From Macrosoma leucophasiata (Eukaryota > Arthropoda > Insecta > Lepidoptera > Hedylidae), in the NCBI GenBank assembly GCA_036365455.1, contig JAWQUS010000004.1:4719501-4783500 (forward strand): a DNA stretch of 64,000 nucleotides. The letters run 5' to 3'. The position numbers were made by a program, and so were the translations under genes. This document shows positions 8,830-17,885 of this stretch, one piece after another (position 1 is the first letter of the stretch; each line of letters opens with the position of its first letter). The notes below the pieces were generated by a model. The model made no database searches. It saw only the letters and a program-made list of their open reading frames with translations, and was not told the origin of the DNA.

Positions 8830-9520
8830 TTCCGGCCGCTTTCTCTCAACTTCTTGCTTTAATCTCATCAGTTGTTCGCAGTAGAGTTCAGAATTGATAG
8901 TCCTGCCTGGTGGTAATAGCTCCTATTGAATAATGCCCTTCCAATCCCACCACATACACAACAGCACCTTATTGCGAGTTAACCCGGGTTTCGCCACAGT
9001 CTGTGAAGCCTGACCGACCTTTGACCACGACCTTTTTCGCACGTTCTTGTCGTACGTGAACAACTTTTCATCACCAGTTATCAGCTTCTTCAAAAATGAT
9101 TCGGTTTCATTACGTTGTAATAAAGAATCACAAATGAGTACACGGTTCATTAGGTTTCTTTCAGTGAGCTCGTGAGGTACCCAAATATTGAGCTTATTTT
9201 TGTACCCAGCTTCTTGCGCCAAAACTGTTTTGTGATCAATTCTTAGTTCTTCAGCTACGTCGTAACTACTGTTACGTCAATCTTGCTCCACTTTTTCAAA
9301 AATGGCATCCATTTTATCCGTAATAGCGACCAGAGCGAGGTGCATCTTTGACATCAAAATTTCCGGATTGAAAACGCTTAAACCAAATTTATGCTACTCT
9401 CACAGACACTGCACTAGGTCCATAAACATCGCAAATGTTTTTCGCGGCTTGCGTTGCATTTTTCCCTTTTGTGTAGTAAAATTTCAAAATGTATCGAATT
9501 TCTTCATTAGATTCACTCAT
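8830..9520 (-). pseudogene. Mariner transposase remnant
   Basis: It starts MSESNEEIRYILKFYY at 9520. Early in the frame there are stops (one follows the VSVRVA segment, another follows DAPRSGRYYG). A clean block then reads WVPHELTERNLM, TGDEKLFTYD, RKRSWSKVGQ, KPGLTRNKVLLCMWWDW, followed by a frame break and RLKQEVERKRPELINR-like sequence. TGDE carries the first catalytic Asp. The HDNARPH and SDYH segments holding the other two are deleted, so it cannot be active. Confidence 0.85.
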
Positions 9521-9701
9521 CTTGACACTACGAAAAACAAATGAAAATCACACATTTGACTAATTTAAATTTGGAATTATGTTCTTTAATATTTTAATTT
9601 TTAATGATACCAAAACCAGCCAGATACAAATACTACAGCCAAATAGATTTTATTACAAGTTCATACATACTATAATGCGAAAAGAGTTTTCCCCCAACCT
9701 A

Positions 9702-9985
9702 TATATAAAAAAAAATATATGTATATACCGGCCGAATTGAGAACTCGTTTATTGAACTCGGTTAAAAATGGCACATTCTCATTGCTTAATTAAAGCTATA
9801 TAACATGTCACTTAAATTATACATATAAGATTATCGTTGGTATCTGTAAAAGTTAAAATCTGTGGCAACAGATACCATTATTAAGCGTCCTGTGATAAAA
9901 CTACCGCCAATCCGCATGCTGAGCATGACGATTGTGGTATATCACCCTTATAGGTTTGGTCCAGCAGTAGACATAATTCGGCTGA
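9702..9985. other. Stretch with nothing recognised
   Basis: This is AT-rich sequence between the mariner and a small family B-like scrap. No features are supported. Confidence 0.4.
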
Positions 9986-9989
9986 TATG

Positions 9990-10050
9990 ATGAGCCTATT
10001 CGGATCTGCGAGTAGGTTACCAAACTCCGAGGGTAACATTGGAAAACTTA
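9990..10050 (-). mobile_element. Family B fragment
   Basis: GAGCCTATTCGG and AGGTTACCAAACTCCGAGGG resemble the middle of family B in reverse. Only about 60 bp remain. Confidence 0.4.
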
Positions 10051-10084
10051 TTTTATTTTTAAAGAAAAATGGAAAGAAAAAATT

Positions 10085-10160
10085 GACTTCAGGCGAGGCT
10101 CGAACTCGCGACCTACTGGGAATCTAGTCCAGCCGCTCTTCCAATTGAGCTACTGAAGCC
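10085..10160 (-). tRNA. tRNA-like cassette, array unit 1
   Basis: The minus strand has an acceptor-like GCTTCAG pairing with CTGAAGT, D-arm TAGCTCAATTGGAAGAGC (box A) and T-arm GCGAGTTCGAGCCTCGC (box B). The anticodon region CTGGACTAGATTCCCAG gives only a four-pair stem with a nine-base loop, so no anticodon can be assigned. It is more likely a tRNA-derived repeat than a decoding tRNA. Confidence 0.5.
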
Positions 10161-10391
10161 CCGCCCGATTTGTCATATTTTTCCTTCACATCTATTGCAT
10201 TGCTTTATGGTAGCAGCAGCGCCATCTATTACCAACTATTCTAGTTAGGCAACCGATATAATAGACTTTTCAATTTATTGAATATCGTAAAGAAGTCGCT
10301 TTTACCCTAAATAATTGTTTTATATTATTTCGCATTAACACATGCTTGTGAAATATATTTTATTTTTAAAGAAAAATGGAAAGAAAAAATT

Positions 10392-10467
10392 GACTTCAGG
10401 CGAGGCTCGAACTCGCGACCTACTGTGAATCTAGTCCAGCCGCTCTTCCAATTGAGCTACTGAAGCC
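10392..10467 (-). tRNA. tRNA-like cassette, array unit 2
   Basis: It has the same fold as unit 1. A G-to-T change (ACTGTGAATC) lies in the plus-strand anticodon region. Left flank GGAAAGAAAAAATTGA and right flank TGTCAAATTTTTCC are near inverted complements. Confidence 0.5.
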
Positions 10468-10698
10468 CTGCCCGATTTGTCAAATTTTTCCTTCACATCT
10501 ATTGCATTGCTTTATGGTAGCAGCAGCGCCATCTATTACCAACTATGCTAGTTAGGCAACCGATATAATAGACTTTTCAGTTTATTGAATATCGTAAAGA
10601 AGTCGCTTTTACCCTAAATAATTGTTTTATATTATTTCGCAGTAACACATGCTTGTGAAATATATTTTATTTTTAAAGAAAAATGGAAAGAAAAAATT

Positions 10699-10774
10699 GA
10701 CTTCAGGCGAGACTCGAACTCGCGACCTACTGGGAATCTAGTCCAGCCGCTCTTCCAATTGAGCTACTGAAGTC
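10699..10774 (-). tRNA. tRNA-like cassette, array unit 3
   Basis: Here the acceptor is fully paired (ACTTCAG with CTGAAGT), whereas units 1 and 2 have a G-T at the end. The anticodon arm is as irregular as in the other units. Confidence 0.5.
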
Positions 10775-10911
10775 CTGCCCGATTTGTCAAATTTTTCCTT
10801 CACATCTATTGCATTGCTTTATGGTAGCAGCAGCGCCATCTATTACCAACTATGCTAGTTAGGCCACCGATATAATAGACTTTTCAGTTTGTTGAATATC
10901 GTTAAGAAGTT

Positions 10912-11150
10912 TTTCAAGCAACTTGAATGGTTCATGAATTTCTACCAAAAAATTATGTCCGTCACCCAGTTTTAATGCTCTTGATATTTTATATCTCGGG
11001 TAAATTTCTCTAGCAGGTACGACTTCGTATCGTAAATGGTTAATGGAATTATGTTTGGGTTTTTTACCGAATTTGATGATAATTAACGTTCTGTCTAATC
11101 AGATATCAATTACATTGAGTTTTTAATATTTATTATCCGCAATAACACAT
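10912..11150. other. Spacer after the tandem array
   Basis: AT-rich sequence without a recognised element. Confidence 0.4.
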
Positions 11151-11330
11151 GCGAGTGAACTTTATAAATTAAAGAATAAAATGGAAAGAAAAATTTCCTT
11201 CTTCTGCACCATCAGACTTCCGGCAGGAATCGAACCTGCGACCTTAGGATAACCAGTCTGGCTGGCTGGACTGGTTATCTTACTATCAAATTTTTCTTTT
11301 CGTTTTTTTCTTTAATTTTCTAACACTGGG
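11150..11330 (-). repeat. tRNA-like repeat with foldback replacing its 5' half
   Basis: The plus strand reads GACTTCCGGCAGGAATCGAA (T-arm side, 11215 on) up to GGATAACCAGTC. GACTGGTTATC at 11269-11279 then folds back on 11248-11258 and the D-arm is missing. Flanks ATGGAAAGAAAAATTT and CAAATTTTTCTTTTCG are inverted relative to each other, as in the other members. Confidence 0.6.
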
Positions 11331-11997
11331 TTTACAAAAAATAAACACTATATTTTCTTTTACTTAAATTATTTAACTTAATTTTCAGAGAGTTTTCAAA
11401 GATTTTAATGTTGTTTAATGGAAAGAAGAAAATGATTTTGGGCGGGACTTAAACTCACGACTGCTGCAATTATTTAAATAAAAAACTTTATAGTATAGTA
11501 GTACTTTAAATCACTTTAAAAAATTATTAAGAAAAACAACGACTGAGTTTTTTTTTTAACTATGATTTTTTAAGTACAGCCTTAACAACACATTAATTTA
11601 AATTTATTTTAATTACCTTATAAGACATTAAATCTAAAAGCCTAGTTGAAACCGACCTGTTTAGGTTAACAACCTTATGACAGCTGTCTAATCTGCTCCA
11701 TTAGGTTTTAAACAATTCAATTATTTCCGCCGAAAAGCATTCACTTCACACGTCATTAAACAAAAGACCGACAATATTTTATCCTTTGCCATTAGACCGT
11801 GAATATCTACGTTAATTCATTGAAAAAAAAAAAAACAATGGATACCAGGCAACCATGACTTGAAATATGTACGTGTAAGTACATCCGATACAAAGGAGTC
11901 GTGATACTCGTGATGCCGATAAATAATAATTATTGTAAACTTTACTACTGCGATTGTCACCTACTGGCGTGAATTCCCCTCTTTTCATGTCCTAAGA
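11331..11997. other. AT-rich stretch with one weak tRNA-like scrap
   Basis: At about 11435-11470, TTGGGCGGGACTTAAACTCA may be a decayed relative of the tRNA-like repeats. The rest shows no feature. Confidence 0.35.
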
Positions 11998-12075
11998 TAA
12001 ACAAACAAGCAAACGGGCTACTTGATGGCAAGTGGTCACCGTCGCCTATGAACTTTTGTAAGACCAGGGCAAATA
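11998..12075 (-). mobile_element. Jockey/CR1-type LINE tail fragment
   Basis: In reverse complement it reads like the 3' tail at 41091-41175 (CATAGGCGACGGTGACCACT, CATCAAGTAGCCCGTTTGC). Only about 80 bp remain. Confidence 0.6.
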
Positions 12076-12087
12076 TTTAATTATTAA

Positions 12088-12292
12088 CGACTCGGTAAGT
12101 CCAGCGATGCGAAACCACCGTTTGATTCGAAGGGTCGCGGGTTCGATGCCCGCACCGGAACTAATATTTGTATGGCCTACAGATATTTGTTTCGGGTCTA
12201 GGTGTTCGTGTATGTGTCGTATGTGTACAACGACATCTACGACACAGGTTTATAATATACCTAATGTGGAGCTGTGAGTCTAAGCGTAAAAA
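12088..12292 (+). mobile_element. Family F tRNA-derived SINE
   Basis: The tRNA head has GTAAGTCCAGCGATG (box A region) and GGGTCGCGGGTTCGATGCCC (box B). The body has TTTGTTTCGGGTCTAGGTGT, and the end is GAGTCTAAGCG. Other copies are at 17886 and 60962 on the minus strand. Confidence 0.75.
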
Positions 12293-12735
12293 AATGTACA
12301 ACCCGAAAACTAGTTCAGAATCGATAACCGAATCGATTTCAGACATTTTTGATATAGGTAATATTTTGTTCCAAAGTTAATTACAATGAAGGAAATTATG
12401 GTCACTCATTTGGTGAACAGTCAATACAAACGAAAATGAGACTAACGTCGATCCAAAATAAAATGCTAGTCTCAACAAGTTTATTAGAACTCGTTGATAC
12501 GTTCGTTGAGATATTTTAAATTATTAATATAATAATTTAAAAATAAAATAGGGAAAAAAACATATTACTAGCGAGTGTTAAATAAGGGTACGCATGTTAC
12601 GCTACATCACTTTTTTTCGGTTCGTGTTTTATGTGCGGCCGTTGGTAGAGGTAGGGAAGTACGCATAGGGTGTGCATACTGTTCGTACAAATTGAGGACA
12701 ACTTGTTTGTTAAATAAAAAATATTACATACACAC
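12293..12735 (+). mobile_element. Family O repeat, copy 1, unrecognised
   Basis: About 440 bp share clear similarity with 50125-50575 in the opposite orientation: TTGTACAACCCG-like start, AATGAGACTAACG, GTACGCATAGGGTGTGCATA, TGTTCGTACAAATTGAGGAC, and an A-rich end. The A-rich end suggests a retroposed 3' region. I cannot place it in a named family, and it contains no coherent coding frame. Confidence 0.65.
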
Positions 12736-13062
12736 ACATATAATTTCAGTTCATGTATTATGATTATATCTCGATTTTCTAATCGAAGTCTTTAAGAGTG
12801 TGCGTAATTCCCGTTACATGTTGTATATTAGGTACAAGTATATGAACATCCTTGGCTGCAAGTGATTTCAAAGAGGATGCTTTAGCTGCACTCTAGTACA
12901 CGCACTGACACTTGCGTAAATAATCATGTCGGATATAAAATCGTGGGCAGGTTAGGGTGGGTGCGCACTAGCGACTGCAATGTTCGTGACAACCATCCGC
13001 GTTTAGTTGGCTGTTTGTAATTGCATGGTTTGTTGGAGGTGTTCCTAGAACCTATGTCTTAC
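12736..13062. other. Stretch with nothing recognised
   Basis: A short CA-rich run near 12728 is the only simple feature. No gene or repeat family is seen. Confidence 0.4.
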
Positions 13063-13351
13063 TGGTGGTAGAGCTCCAGTGATGGAGCTCGCGGGCGTAG
13101 GCACCACCGCATTACCTAATATACTTGCCGTTAAATGGTAGTGTTCAGCACTATCATGTTTCGGTCAGGTGGTAATGTACGGCTCTGTAATTTCCGGCAC
13201 AGAGGCATAACACCTAATGCCTCAGGAGTGGCAGCGTATTTGCATTTTGACCTCTGGTCATTGTGTGGGTGTCTATAGGCTGCAGTCATCACTTAACATC
13301 AATGTGAACTGCACGCTTGTTTGCCACTTTTATTAAATAAAAAAAAAAAAA
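13063..13351 (+). mobile_element. Family A element, full length
   Basis: Complete from ACTGGTGGTAGAGCTCCAGT to a 12-A tail. It shares TAATGCCTCAGGAGTGGCAG with the copy at 18896, so the two belong to one young subgroup. Confidence 0.9.
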
Positions 13352-13573
13352 ACGTCTAACGCTTGGTCGCCATAAAAGTAAAGCTGCCGACAAAAATGTG
13401 TGTTGTTAAAGAAATGTTGTCGAAGATAAATAAAGGTAACAAAAAACTATAACAAAATGATTCTTCAGATAAAATGAAGGGTTTTCCATATACGGGTTGA
13501 TTTTGACAGCTCGTGGCACCCATATAATTTCTTTTACTTTCTGTCGTATTATCGTGTTTTAATCAGTCATTAA

Positions 13574-13598
13574 ACCTCTGCATACCCTATGCAGAGGT
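13574..13598. repeat. 11-bp inverted repeat, 3-nt loop
   Basis: ACCTCTGCATA and TATGCAGAGGT flank CCC exactly. Confidence 0.85.
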
Positions 13599-13759
13599 CA
13601 ATGCATACGTTACATGATGATATCTCCGAGCCCATTTGCAAATTGAGCGATTGTAATTGGTAATTTTCACTCACTATCATTTACAATCACTTATCCGTCG
13701 ACCCGGGGAATGAAATCCTGTGAAGCAGGTAAGAAATTGAAATTGCAGGCTTAATATAC

Positions 13760-14015
13760 TGGTGGCAGAGTTCCAGCGTTTCGCATTATCTAATATACTT
13801 GCCGCTAAATGGTAGTGTTCAGAACTATCGTGTTCCGGTCAGGTGGTAATGTACGGCCCTGTGATTTCCGGCACAGAGGCATAACACCTTAGGCCTCAGG
13901 AGTGGCAACGCATCTGCATTTTGACCTCTGTTCATTGTGTGAGTGTCTATAGGCTGCAGTCATCACTTAACATCGATGTGAACTGCATGCTTGTTTGTTA
14001 CATTTATTACATAAA
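13760..14015 (+). mobile_element. Family A element with head deletion
   Basis: The head reads ACTGGTGGCAGAGTTCCAGC and then jumps to GCATTATCTAATATACTTGC, losing about 30 bp of the 5' hairpin. The rest is complete to the A-tail. Confidence 0.85.
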
Positions 14016-14084
14016 AAAAATATATGGTAACATATATGTATAGTAACTTGTTTTTTACGTACATGTTAAGAGTTCTGCAGCATA

Positions 14085-14300
14085 GGCTTTAGTCATCATT
14101 TAACATCCATGTGAGTTTCTGCTAGTATGCCACCTCCGTATAATAAAAAAAAAACTAGTGAAACCCTACCAGTAATGATCGTCGGTGGTCGATAGTAAGC
14201 AACATAAAAAGCATGTTTCAAATCACATAAAATTTCACAGTCAGATAGATCACATTGTCATAAATTTGCCATTGACTATAACGAGCAAAGACAATTTGAA
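14085..14300 (+). repeat. Local duplication, unit 1
   Basis: It contains a family A tail remnant and then AACTAGTGAAACCCTACCAG, GTCGGTGGTCGATAGTA and AAATTTCACAGTCAG. The same order recurs at 14745-14935, with a shorter third piece at 14605-14670. Confidence 0.8.
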
Positions 14301-14301
14301 C

Positions 14302-14601
14302 GTAACTTTACGCCTGTAATCCCCGAAGGGGTAGGCAGAGGTAAATGCATGCAAGCATACATGTCAACGCCCACGATTCGCCAGTTACGTTTTTGGCCCA
14401 TGTAACAGGTTGCGAGCCTGTTGACATCTCCGGGCACATTACCAAACTTCGAGGTACTGGGAAATTTCCAGAAAATGTAAAAATCCCAATAGAAGCAATA
14501 AGGGAATTTACATCATTATCTCTAATAACCCCGTACCCGGGAATCGAACCCAGGACCTCAGCGTAGTACTGATGGCCTGCTACCACTAGGCTACCAAAGC
14601 A
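14302..14601 (-). mobile_element. Family B SINE, full length
   Basis: On the minus strand it starts CTGCTTTGGTAGCCTAGTGG (box A), has box B GGGTTCGATTCCCGGG, and ends with the CTTCGGGG hairpin and GGCGTAAAGTTACG. It interrupts the local duplication. Confidence 0.9.
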
Positions 14602-14604
14602 GTT

Positions 14605-14740
14605 ATATAAGTTTCAAAACACATTAAATTTCACAGTCAGTTATATTTGTTATGAATTTTCCATTGACTATTATTATTGTCTATAGACAAAACGATCGAT
14701 GTGAACTGCAGACTTGTTTGCCACTTCCATTACATTAAAA
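14605..14740 (+). repeat. Partial duplication unit and family A tail scrap
   Basis: AAATTTCACAGTCAGTTATA and CCATTGACTAT repeat part of the neighbouring units. GATGTGAACTGCAGACTTGT to the A-run at 14740 is the last ~60 bp of a family A copy. Confidence 0.7.
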
Positions 14741-14744
14741 AAAA

Positions 14745-14935
14745 AAATAACAACCATGTTATCATGCTAGTTTGCCACCTCGGTAACATAAAAAAAAAAC
14801 TAGTGAAACCCTACCAGTAATGATTGTCGGTGGTCGATAGTAAAAAGCATGTTTCAAATCACATAAAATTTCACAGTCAGTTATATTCCATTGTTATGAG
14901 TTTGCCATTGACTATAACGACCAAAGACAATTTAA
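14745..14935 (+). repeat. Local duplication, unit 2
   Basis: About 90% similar to 14085-14300 by eye, lacking a GCAACAT-type insertion present in unit 1. The two units are some 660 bp apart. Confidence 0.8.
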
Positions 14936-15108
14936 AAAGGGAAATCTAATACATAAAATGGAAAGCTTTAATCGATATCGATATAGAAACGCGATTGTTT
15001 TAAATCCAGTGCTAAAGTAATACCTCAGGCTAGGATATGATCCATTGTGTATCGTGTATGTTATTGGATGTGTTGTGTGTTCAAGGTAGAAGCGGAATCA
15101 AGTCCGAT

Positions 15109-15209
15109 AATAAATAAACGCGTAATATACAAATTTATTTCATCCCTAAAAAAGTTTAAATTACTTTTTTAGGGATGAAATAAATTTGTATATTACGCGT
15201 TTATTTATT
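15109..15209. repeat. Perfect 47-bp inverted repeat, 7-nt loop
   Basis: Arms 15109-15155 and 15163-15209 are exact reverse complements around TTAAATT. The right arm ends exactly where a 5'-truncated family A copy begins. Confidence 0.95.
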
Positions 15210-15378
15210 CTACGGCCCTGTAATTTCCGGCACACAGGCATAACACCTTAGGCCTCAGGAGTGGTAACGCATCTGCATTGTGACCTTGGTCTTTGTGTGG
15301 GTGTCTATAGGCTGCAGTCATCACTTAACATCGATGTGAGCTGCATGCTTGTTTACTTCCATTACATAAAAAAAAATA
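15210..15378 (+). mobile_element. Family A element, 5'-truncated
   Basis: It starts abruptly at CTACGGCCCTGTAATTTCCG and runs to the A-tail. Confidence 0.85.
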
Positions 15379-15535
15379 TGTAAGTTGGTATCATTACTTC
15401 AAGCTTGTAATTTCTGAAGCGGTAGACATCTCCTCATAGTATCACCCTGAATTAAAAATAAATTATCCGAAATGTATTTACTAATTTAAGACGACAAGCA
15501 ATTCTTATGGCACTATCTAATAGTAGTAACTCACA

Positions 15536-15765
15536 ACCGGATTCAGTCTGGCAGACCGAATCGGCCAACCAAACCCGCTCTCGCTACACACGACCGGATT
15601 CGGTCCGGCGGATCAAATTCACCGACCAAAGCCGCGCGATCGAACCGTATCGGACTTGATTAATAATAATTATGTCCGCCGGACTGCTCTACATACGTCC
15701 ATATTTGGTTCGGAGCGTACAGAATCCACTGTCCGCTCCGTACCAAATCCGGACGTATGTTACGA
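15536..15765. repeat. GC-rich element with nested inverted repeats
   Basis: ACCGGATTCAGTCTGGCAGA and ACCGGATTCGGTCCGGCGGA repeat each other. Arms 15691-15717 and 15734-15760 pair at 24 of 27 positions. The stretch is far more GC-rich than its surroundings, which suggests a MITE-like insertion. Termini and target duplication are not clear. Confidence 0.5.
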
Positions 15766-15769
15766 CTAT

Positions 15770-16540
15770 TTCACAAACAAAATGCGGATAAGGATTGATA
15801 TACATGTTAATTTATATGCTATAAAAAATCAAGAATATCATTAAACAAAAATTTAGAGGAAGTAGAATGTCTCATTTCCCCTTTCACAACGTGATAACAA
15901 AGAGTACCTACAGAGAATAGAAAACGAAACATTTGTTGTCATTCACTGGCAGAGATCGAAAGACCAATATAATCTGAAAAAAATAAGGCACTTAAAAACT
16001 CAGTTAACTCTTTTAAAATGATTTCTTAGAAATAATTTTATAAATAAAATACGCTGTGCGCCATAAACAAACATTAAAATACGCGAAACAAACATCTGTA
16101 GGACAGAAATACTATCCCGAGCGGCATCTTATTATTTCCTCACTAAAAGAAATAATCGCTCACGCCTATCCCAAACACCAATCGAGCCATAATGTTATAT
16201 TGATTGATTCATAATTCATATCGATGTATCGAAAGTAATCAAAAAATCGATTAGGCTGATGAGCATAACATATTCTACTTATTATGTATGGTAACTTCGT
16301 AGGGTTACGTTGCAAATCGAATAAAGGTAAACTAACATTATAAATTCATATTGTCTATCTGTCCGTTTATAGTTTACTAGTTAATACCTGCGAGTTCGTC
16401 CACGTGGACTTCAGGTACCGATAAATATCCTACTCTTGAAACATATTATTAGAAAGATTAGTCAATAAATAGTAGTACACAGTTCACAGGTAAGTTTTGT
16501 TGTCAAATTGTTAATTATCGCCTATTATGACGTCAGTAAA
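15770..16540. other. Stretch with little recognisable
   Basis: Near 16385-16430 there is a scrap (ACCTGCGAGTTCGTCCACGT) of the CCCGCGACTTCGTCCGCG-type repeats. Otherwise no feature is supported. Confidence 0.35.
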
Positions 16541-16544
16541 GTTG

Positions 16545-16965
16545 TCATCTGTCTATCTGTCTACGAGTCTTCGTTCGGATACATAGAGCATCACGGGCCA
16601 CCGGCAGCGGCGGACCGGAGGGGCGTAGCCATATGCAAGCTTTCCCCTCTGTCAAAGTACAAGCCCAAATGGTCCTACGCCTGTCGCCCAGATGTTTTAA
16701 TGTGTGCGTGAAATGGAGTATTTTGTTAAAATCAAGGTGTGAGATTTGTATGAATAGACGATTTTTGTAGTGTGTGTCACACGTATTTTCCCCCCGCAAA
16801 AACTGACAGACTGTTTTGCATCGGTAATAAACGCTATGGCTATTCCGGTGGGCCAAGTTGCTCTATGTGTTACAGCCGTATATAATCTACTTGTGTTCAA
16901 AATTTCATCGAAATCCATGCAGCCGCTTTATTTAGCGTGATTGAGCAACAAGCAAACAAAAATTC
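16545..16965. other. Probable decayed repeat, class unknown
   Basis: AATTTCATCGAAATCCATGC and GCGTGATTGAGCAACAAGCA resemble the tails of the CAGACAGACAGA-linked repeats. The left part is GC-richer (GGCCACCGGCAGCGGCGGAC). Overlapping frames on both strands look incidental. Confidence 0.3.
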
Positions 16966-17043
16966 ATACTTTACTTTCATATTTATGATAGTAGTAAAAT
17001 GATCCTCATAAATTCCTGTTTTATACAACTTCAAAGAAATAAA

Positions 17044-17375
17044 CTGCCTCAGTAGCGTAGTGGTAGCAGGCCACTACTACTACGCTGGGGGTCCTGGGTT
17101 CGATTCCCGGGTTGGGGTTCGATTCCCGGGTCGGTGACTATCAGAGATAACGGTTTAAAATCCTTTATCTCTGGTTGCTATTGGGATTTTTCCATTTTCT
17201 GGAAGTTTCCCAGTAACTCGAAGTTTGGTAATGTGCCCGGAGATGGCAACAGGTTCGCCACTTGTTACATGGGCCAAAACGTAACCGGCGAGTCGTGGGT
17301 GTTTGCATGTATGCTTGAATGTATGCATTTAACTCTGCCTACCCCTTCGGGGAATACAGGCGTGAAGTTACGTCA
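17044..17375 (+). mobile_element. Family B SINE with duplicated B box
   Basis: CTGCCTCAGTAGCGTAGTGG begins the tRNA head. The box B sequence GGTTCGATTCCCGGG occurs twice in tandem (17097-17112 and 17114-17130). The body and CCCTTCGGGG tail hairpin (17342-17352) are intact. Confidence 0.9.
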
Positions 17376-17666
17376 AAGAAATAACTTTCATCATTTTGAT
17401 TAACTACTGAAACTTATTTCTTCAAAGTTTCTTTGATAAGGAATATTTTGAACAGAACATTGCAACATCTGCGGCTTCCTATCTACAGAACTTTGACACT
17501 GCGTGGGCCGGTGCAGGCTTGGCCGATTTTATTATAATCACGATCGCCATAATTTCAATTCTCAAATAAATATCACTTAACGAATTGGAGTCATCATTCA
17601 TACGAGTATATTCATCGGCGTCTTAGGGTTTCGTGCGTACAAAGTCGGCTCTTTTTGAGAGCGTAC
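17376..17666. other. Stretch with nothing recognised
   Basis: No coding frame or repeat family is seen before the next family A copy. Confidence 0.4.
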
Positions 17667-17841
17667 TTAGTTTTTTTTTTTTTATGTTATGGAAGTGGCA
17701 AACAAGCATGCAGTTCACATTGATGTTAAGTGATAACTGCAGCCTATAGACACCCACACAAAGACCAAGGTCAAAAGGCAGATGCGTTGCCACTCCTGAG
17801 GCCTAAGGTGTTATGCCTCTGTGCCGGAAATTACAGGGCCC
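17667..17841 (-). mobile_element. Family A element, 5'-truncated
   Basis: A poly(T) run followed by ATGTTATGGAAGTGGCAAAC leads to GGAAATTACAGGGCC, where it stops abruptly. Confidence 0.85.
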
Positions 17842-17885
17842 AATTATTAGTTACAATAATAATAATTTACTTCTCTCTAAATAAA

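Larger units (their letters stand above)
8775..9701 (-). mobile_element. Mariner element, internally deleted
   Basis: TAGGTTGGGG at 8775 and CCCCCAACCTA at 9691-9701 are terminal inverted repeats with TA at both edges. The transposase lies on the minus strand. At about 930 bp it is shorter than the ~1.3 kb usual for the family. The lost part is the 3' third of the transposase. Confidence 0.85.
10051..10911. repeat. 307-bp tandem array, 2.8 units, each with a tRNA-like fold
   Basis: TTTTATTTTTAAAGAAAAAT recurs at 10051, 10358 and 10665, an exact 307-bp period. Units differ at only a few positions (for example GAAGCCCCG, GAAGCCCTG, GAAGTCCTG). The third stops near 10911. A diverged single copy lies at 23110-23405. 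Confidence 0.95.

Noticed and set aside
10085..10774. Three functional tRNA genes
   Set aside because: The acceptor, D- and T-arms fold, but the anticodon arm has at most four pairs and a nine-base loop. The units are part of a dispersed repeat, so they are listed only as tRNA-like.
10051..10911. CRISPR-like array
   Set aside because: The repeat unit is 307 bp with no unique spacers, and the window is animal nuclear DNA.
16508..16918. Possible coding region with overlapping frames
   Set aside because: Frames on both strands have similar length, contain no known domain, and the region has repeat-like tails.
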